Part shown: piece after piece, positions 58,668 through 64,000 of the stretch
Layout: every line of letters starts with the position of its first letter
How positions within the stretch are numbered: the stretch's first letter is position 1
Assembly: GCA_965203135.1 (NCBI GenBank)
Contig: CBDBBO010000002.1
Coordinates: forward strand, 186,001-250,000
Length of the DNA stretch: 64,000 nt
DNA from: CATOSD01 sp965203135
GTDB taxonomy: Bacteria; Chloroflexota; Dehalococcoidia; Lucifugimonadales; CATOSD01
Direction of reading: 5' to 3'
Notes under the pieces: generated by a model
Database searches by the model: none
What the model was told of the DNA's origin: nothing
The model's input: the letters and a program-made list of their open reading frames with translations, nothing else
Program-made: the position numbers and the translations under genes

Positions 58668-58673
58668 TATACT
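58668..58673 (+). promoter_or_regulatory. -10 box very close to the lepA start
   Basis: TATACT ends nine bases before the ATG at 58682, predicting a transcript starting within one or two bases of the start codon. No ribosome site is visible. Confidence 0.45.
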
Positions 58674-58681
58674 GACTGACT

Positions 58682-60511
<1,830 letters not shown>

Positions 60512-60542
60512 GACCACTCGGCCAGCGCTGTCTCGGCCCTGG

Positions 60543-60562
60543 ATTCCCGTTGCCTCGGGAAT
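60543..60562 (+). terminator. Weak hairpin after lepA
   Basis: ATTCCCG pairs with CGGGAAT over a 6-base loop, 32 bases after the lepA stop, without a U tract; it could instead be a dispersed repeat. Confidence 0.3.
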
Positions 60563-60714
60563 GAGGGCTCGCGGAGAGCCGGTCAGCCACATGACGGCGA
60601 GCCTTTACTCATGGGCAGCGGCCACGAAAAGGGCCACACGTCCTACTGAACCTCACCGGCACGCGACATCGTCGCAGCGATGGCGAACTACCAGTCGCGA
60701 TGAGGAGGATGAGC

Positions 60715-62370
60715 ATGGCGCCCCCCGCTACGGTGTCCGCCGTAATCTTCGCCGTTGCTACGTTTGCGTTCGTTGCCTGCGCCGATGTACAGCCGGCGCC
60801 CGCATCGACATCTACGCCTAGGCCTACGCCAACCGCCATCCCTGTTTCTACGTCGATAGTCACGCCGACTACGGTGTCCGCGACTGTGACGCCTGTGGCC
60901 TCTGTGCCCACCCAGGCACCAACTCGAACTCGGGTTGTTGAGCCTGTGCCTACGCTCACTCCTACCTCGGTACCAACCCCGATACCCACGCCGGTCCCCG
61001 CATCCACGGCTGGACACTCCTACCTGACCGAGGAGATACCACCCTGTACTCCCATCTCCGGCTACTCTGTGGACCCCTGCGAGCCCGACGTGAAGATACA
61101 GACCAGAGCAGTGGGAGGTGTGGGGTCAGGTGGGATATTCGAGTACGACCAGCCGCAGACGGTCCGAGCATTCCTTGACGGTGGTTCAATATCGTTCATA
61201 CCGCATATCGTGCTGCGCGGCACGTACATCCCGGAAACGGCGCGCTGCACTGCGGGCAACCCGTACCACGTGCCGTCTTACCAAGAGCCGGGCTATTTTC
61301 AGCATTCGATTCTCTTCCAGTGCTTCGCCGACGTGCGGGTGAACGGCTACATCCTGGGGGAGGGTTTCGATCGGTTGACCGTCCAGGTGTCTTTTCGCCA
61401 CTACTGGGATGGCTACTATGCGTCCATCGCGGCGAGCGAGAACATGACCGAGCAGGAGGAGGTGGAGTTTATTCGCGCCATGGATGCACTTGTGCTCGAA
61501 CGGGGCTCGGCCACCGGAGACACTGAAGGAATCTATGGCACGGAGGTGGTGCTGTTTATCGGCCCGGGATCCAATCATGCCACTGAGGTGTGGCAAGTGT
61601 ACGAAACCTGGGACGTGCAGAGGTTGGAGGACAACACGGTCATTGTGGTGCATCCCCACAGAGATTCCTGGAGAGCCGCCAGGCCGGACGACTACCAGGC
61701 CTACCGCTCACAACTCGAGATGGAGCTGCCCGCCTTCACCCAGGCGGTTATCGCCGCCAATCAGGCCAGGATCACCGAATACGGCGGGCGGATAGCGCCG
61801 GAGGACATCCAGAGTAGAGCGGAGGGCGTGAACCTGCCTATGCTGGTCACCGACGCGAACGAGTTGCGCCAGTACTACATCGACACGGGCGCCTACGATC
61901 ACCCGGACGGCCCCCCATCGCAGCCCCCGCCGCCGTGCGGCCTCGCCGTGCCCGACCCGGCCAACAACCCCGGCCTGATGCGCGACTGTATCACCCTGCT
62001 GGGGCTGAAGGACGCGCTTAGAGGTACCGCGACCCTGAACTGGGCGGCTAGTTCGACCATCACCACGTGGGAGGGCGTCGCCCTGAACGCAAGCTCCACG
62101 CGCGTTGCGGAACTGGAGCTCGACGACGAGGACCTCGACGGAACGATACCGCCCTCCTTGGGGGAACTCTCTGCTCTGGTGACGCTGGACCTATCCGACA
62201 ACGAGCTGACCGGCGCGATACCCGCCGAGTTAGGACGGCTCGCCAACCTGCAGATTCTGAGACTGTCCGGCAACAGTCTCACCGGCTGCATACCGCTCGC
62301 GCTAAGGTCTGTGCTCACCAACGACCTGAGTGACCTCAACCTGTCCTACTGTCGTCCCCTGCGCCAGTGA
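60715..62370 (+). CDS. Lipoprotein with C-terminal plant-type leucine-rich repeats
   Basis: The 551-residue product starts at the ATG at 60715 (AGGAGG six bases upstream) with a signal ending FAFVACADV, a lipobox. A long Thr/Pro linker follows, then a domain of about 300 residues of unknown fold (Trp/Tyr-rich, with RDSWRAARPDDYQAYRSQLE). After a Pro-rich hinge (PPSQPPPPCGL) the last 100 residues have two to three LRRs of the plant-like consensus LxxLxLxxNxLTGxIP (LVTLDLSDNELTGAIPAELG, LQILRLSGNSLTGCIPLALR). It is probably exposed at the surface for ligand or protein binding. Confidence 0.78.
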   Translation: MAPPATVSAVIFAVATFAFVACADVQPAPASTSTPRPTPTAIPVSTSIVTPTTVSATVTPVASVPTQAPTRTRVVEPVPTLTPTSVPTPIPTPVPASTAGHSYLTEEIPPCTPISGYSVDPCEPDVKIQTRAVGGVGSGGIFEYDQPQTVRAFLDGGSISFIPHIVLRGTYIPETARCTAGNPYHVPSYQEPGYFQHSILFQCFADVRVNGYILGEGFDRLTVQVSFRHYWDGYYASIAASENMTEQEEVEFIRAMDALVLERGSATGDTEGIYGTEVVLFIGPGSNHATEVWQVYETWDVQRLEDNTVIVVHPHRDSWRAARPDDYQAYRSQLEMELPAFTQAVIAANQARITEYGGRIAPEDIQSRAEGVNLPMLVTDANELRQYYIDTGAYDHPDGPPSQPPPPCGLAVPDPANNPGLMRDCITLLGLKDALRGTATLNWAASSTITTWEGVALNASSTRVAELELDDEDLDGTIPPSLGELSALVTLDLSDNELTGAIPAELGRLANLQILRLSGNSLTGCIPLALRSVLTNDLSDLNLSYCRPLRQ

Positions 62371-62533
62371 ACCTTGCCGCTGGCACGCCCGGCCCATACA
62401 GTGTGCCGCTGAGTTCGGGCGTTGTGTCAGGCGCGATCAAATGCGAGGTCATCAGCTCCAAACCCTACACGCGACCGCTCCCGACAGCAGTCCCACTGCG
62501 ACTATCACCTGATCGCTAAAGCCGCTCGCCAGC

Positions 62534-62562
62534 TTGACTTTTCCACCACGAATGGCTATATT
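62534..62562 (+). promoter_or_regulatory. Sigma70-type promoter for the acyl-CoA dehydrogenase
   Basis: TTGACT (62534-62539), a 17-base spacer, TATATT (62557-62562), 72 bases before the TTG start at 62635. Confidence 0.65.
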
Positions 62563-62634
62563 CACGCTTACAAGGCTGCATCCGCGTCATCCTGGACGGA
62601 GGCGCGCACGCCCCTTAACCACAGGAGGTTGGCT

Positions 62635-63858
62635 TTGGACTTCACGTATCGCTACACCGATGAGCAGGAAGAGTTTAGGAAGGAAGTTCGCGACTGGCTC
62701 GCGGCGAACGTCCCGGAGGACATGCGCGCGCCCGTCGACAGGCTCGACCTGAGCGACGAGCAGTACTGGTTCTGGCGCGACATGCACGTCACGCTGGCCG
62801 AGAAAGGCTGGCTCAATCCGACGTACCCCAAGGAGTACGGCGGCGGCGGGCTCAGCGGCGAACACGAGACGATTCTGCTGGAGGAGTTCCGGCGCGCCCG
62901 CGTGGTGCCCAGCTTCACGAACACGCTCATCTACCCGACGCTGCTGGTGTGGGGCACCGAGGAGCAGAAGCAGCAGTTCCTCACGCCGATGCTCAAAGCC
63001 GAGAAGATCGCCTTCCAGCTTTTCACAGAGCCGAACGCCGGCTCCGACCTGGCTTCCCTCCAGAGCAAGGCCGTGCGCGACGGCGACGACTGGATTCTGA
63101 ACGGACAGAAGATATTCATCAGCGGCCACGGTGACCCGGACTGGCTGTACGGTCCGCTGATCACGGACCCCGACGCTCCCCGACACCGGAACCTGGGCTA
63201 CTTCATGGTCCCCTATCCGGCCGAAGGCCTGGACATGGAACGCATGGGGCTGCTCACCGGCCACGACCAGAGCATGTTCTTCATGGACAACGTTCGCGTG
63301 CCCGGCGACCACTTGGTGGGCCAGGAGGGCCAGGGCTGGCAGGTTTCGCAGACCACGCTTGAGGTCGAGCACGGCGGGCGCGGCATAGCCTTCCCGATCG
63401 ACGAGTCGATGGAGAACCTGCTCACCTACGTCAAGGGCACCCGACACAACGGCGGCAGTCTCGGCGACGACCCGGTGGTGCAGCAGGACACCATGGACGC
63501 GCTGCTCGAAACGCACGTCCACACCCTGCTAGCGCAGCGCAACTACTCTATGTACCAGGCGCGCCAGGAGATGAGCTACCACGGCTCGCAGACATCCATG
63601 TTCCGCAAGGAGTACCACATGCGGAACGCTGACCGCGCCCGGAACGTGATGGGCATGTACTCGCTGCTCGGCGTCCGGGAGCCCCGCGCGCCGTTCAAGG
63701 GCGAGCCGGAGGTGTTCCAGCGCAGCAGCCTGACCGGGGCGCATCCTGGCGGCACCATCGAGATCCAAAAGGTCATCATGGCCCGCCGCATGGGCATCAG
63801 CCGCACCAGGGAGCGCGCGGCGCCCACGCCGTCCACTACGGGCGTGCGCGGCGTGTAG
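62635..63858 (+). CDS. Acyl-CoA dehydrogenase family protein
   Basis: The 407-residue flavoprotein starts at a TTG with AGGAGG six bases upstream, giving LDFTYRYTDEQEEFRKEVRD. It has the N-terminal helical domain, the flavin-contact strand FQLFTEPNAGSDLASLQSKA, DWILNGQKIFISGHG, and the C-terminal helices with the QEMSYHGSQTSMFRKEYHMR region. The position that holds the catalytic Glu in many family members cannot be assigned with certainty. It oxidises an acyl-CoA thioester; chain length unknown. Longer in-frame ORF to 62422 is unlikely. Confidence 0.88.
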   Translation: MDFTYRYTDEQEEFRKEVRDWLAANVPEDMRAPVDRLDLSDEQYWFWRDMHVTLAEKGWLNPTYPKEYGGGGLSGEHETILLEEFRRARVVPSFTNTLIYPTLLVWGTEEQKQQFLTPMLKAEKIAFQLFTEPNAGSDLASLQSKAVRDGDDWILNGQKIFISGHGDPDWLYGPLITDPDAPRHRNLGYFMVPYPAEGLDMERMGLLTGHDQSMFFMDNVRVPGDHLVGQEGQGWQVSQTTLEVEHGGRGIAFPIDESMENLLTYVKGTRHNGGSLGDDPVVQQDTMDALLETHVHTLLAQRNYSMYQARQEMSYHGSQTSMFRKEYHMRNADRARNVMGMYSLLGVREPRAPFKGEPEVFQRSSLTGAHPGGTIEIQKVIMARRMGISRTRERAAPTPSTTGVRGV

Positions 63859-63930
63859 CCAACGCAACCGGAGGCGCGGCCCGCCACACCGTGCGGGTCG
63901 CGTGCCACAATCACCGCGACCATTCGTAAG

Positions 63931-63957
63931 AGGGGCTTCCGAATCGAGGAGGCCCCT
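63931..63957 (+). terminator. Rho-independent terminator after acyl-CoA dehydrogenase
   Basis: AGGGGCTTCC pairs with GGAGGCCCCT (one G-T pair) around a 7-base loop, followed by TTGCTTTG. The final 140 bases of the window hold nothing else recognised. Confidence 0.7.
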
Positions 63958-64000
63958 TTGCTTTGCCGCATCGCTACCGCAGACTGGTTACGGTTGGACA

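Overview
The window is 64 kb of GC-rich, gene-dense bacterial DNA. The housekeeping genes (gyrA, der, plsY, gpsA, argF, dnaJ, prmA, lepA, metG, rsmI), the absence of archaeal features, the many secreted proteins with Thr/Pro 'TPTPTP' linkers, and the amidohydrolase, NIPSNAP, CapA and acyl-CoA dehydrogenase gene types fit an uncultured Chloroflexota (Dehalococcoidia/SAR202-like). That placement is inferred from protein flavour; there is no rRNA here.

Layout. 1-5.7 kb: the end of a DUF362 gene, then a prokaryotic viperin (pVip, a radical-SAM antiviral ddh-nucleotide synthase) translationally coupled to an HTH-TPR protein, whose gene is split by an intact IS5-type element with a TTA target duplication. 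5.9-6.3 kb: tRNA-Val, tRNA-Arg and tRNA-Leu on the minus strand. 6.3-12.7 kb: a phosphatase, a PimA-like/PgsA-like phosphoinositide mannoside gene pair, a two-domain glutaredoxin-like protein with an in-frame UGA where the active-site Cys belongs (candidate selenoprotein), a secreted MA-like metallopeptidase and a degenerate HAD protein. 12.8-17 kb: a proVWX glycine betaine importer whose binding protein sits on a repeat-built stalk. 17-20 kb: a small two-gene accessory module, a NIPSNAP protein and a YtcJ-like amidohydrolase. 19.9-23.4 kb (minus): rsmI-metG-polyprenyl synthase. 24-28.5 kb: a membrane sulfite-oxidase-like molybdoenzyme and a beta-propeller gene split by an ISAs1 element with a 10-bp target duplication. 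28.5-30.7 kb: dnaJ-prmA. 30.7-33.8 kb: an AT-richer island with a DUF2442 gene, a DUF4160 remnant and a NACHT/STAND-like NTPase (possible defence). 33.8-40.4 kb (minus): gyrA-argF-der-plsY-small peptide-gpsA. 40.7-47 kb: a class III aminotransferase, a frameshifted J-domain/TM/HtrA fusion, a DUF2227-like protein and a DEAD-box helicase. 47.2-48.4 kb: a third intact IS with an 8-bp target duplication. 48.4-51.8 kb: MFS transporter, modA-modB and a mazEF-like module. 51.9-58.5 kb: CapA-like protein, orphan antitoxin, amidohydrolase, a DUF2283 pair, M28 peptidase and DmpA-like peptidase. 58.7-64 kb: lepA, a leucine-rich-repeat lipoprotein and an acyl-CoA dehydrogenase.

Most notable points: the pVip with its HTH-TPR partner, the UGA/Sec redox protein, and the J-domain-HtrA fusion. 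Three IS elements of three types have intact ends and target duplications, so recent transposition is likely; for two of them, removing the element and one target copy restores the host reading frame exactly.
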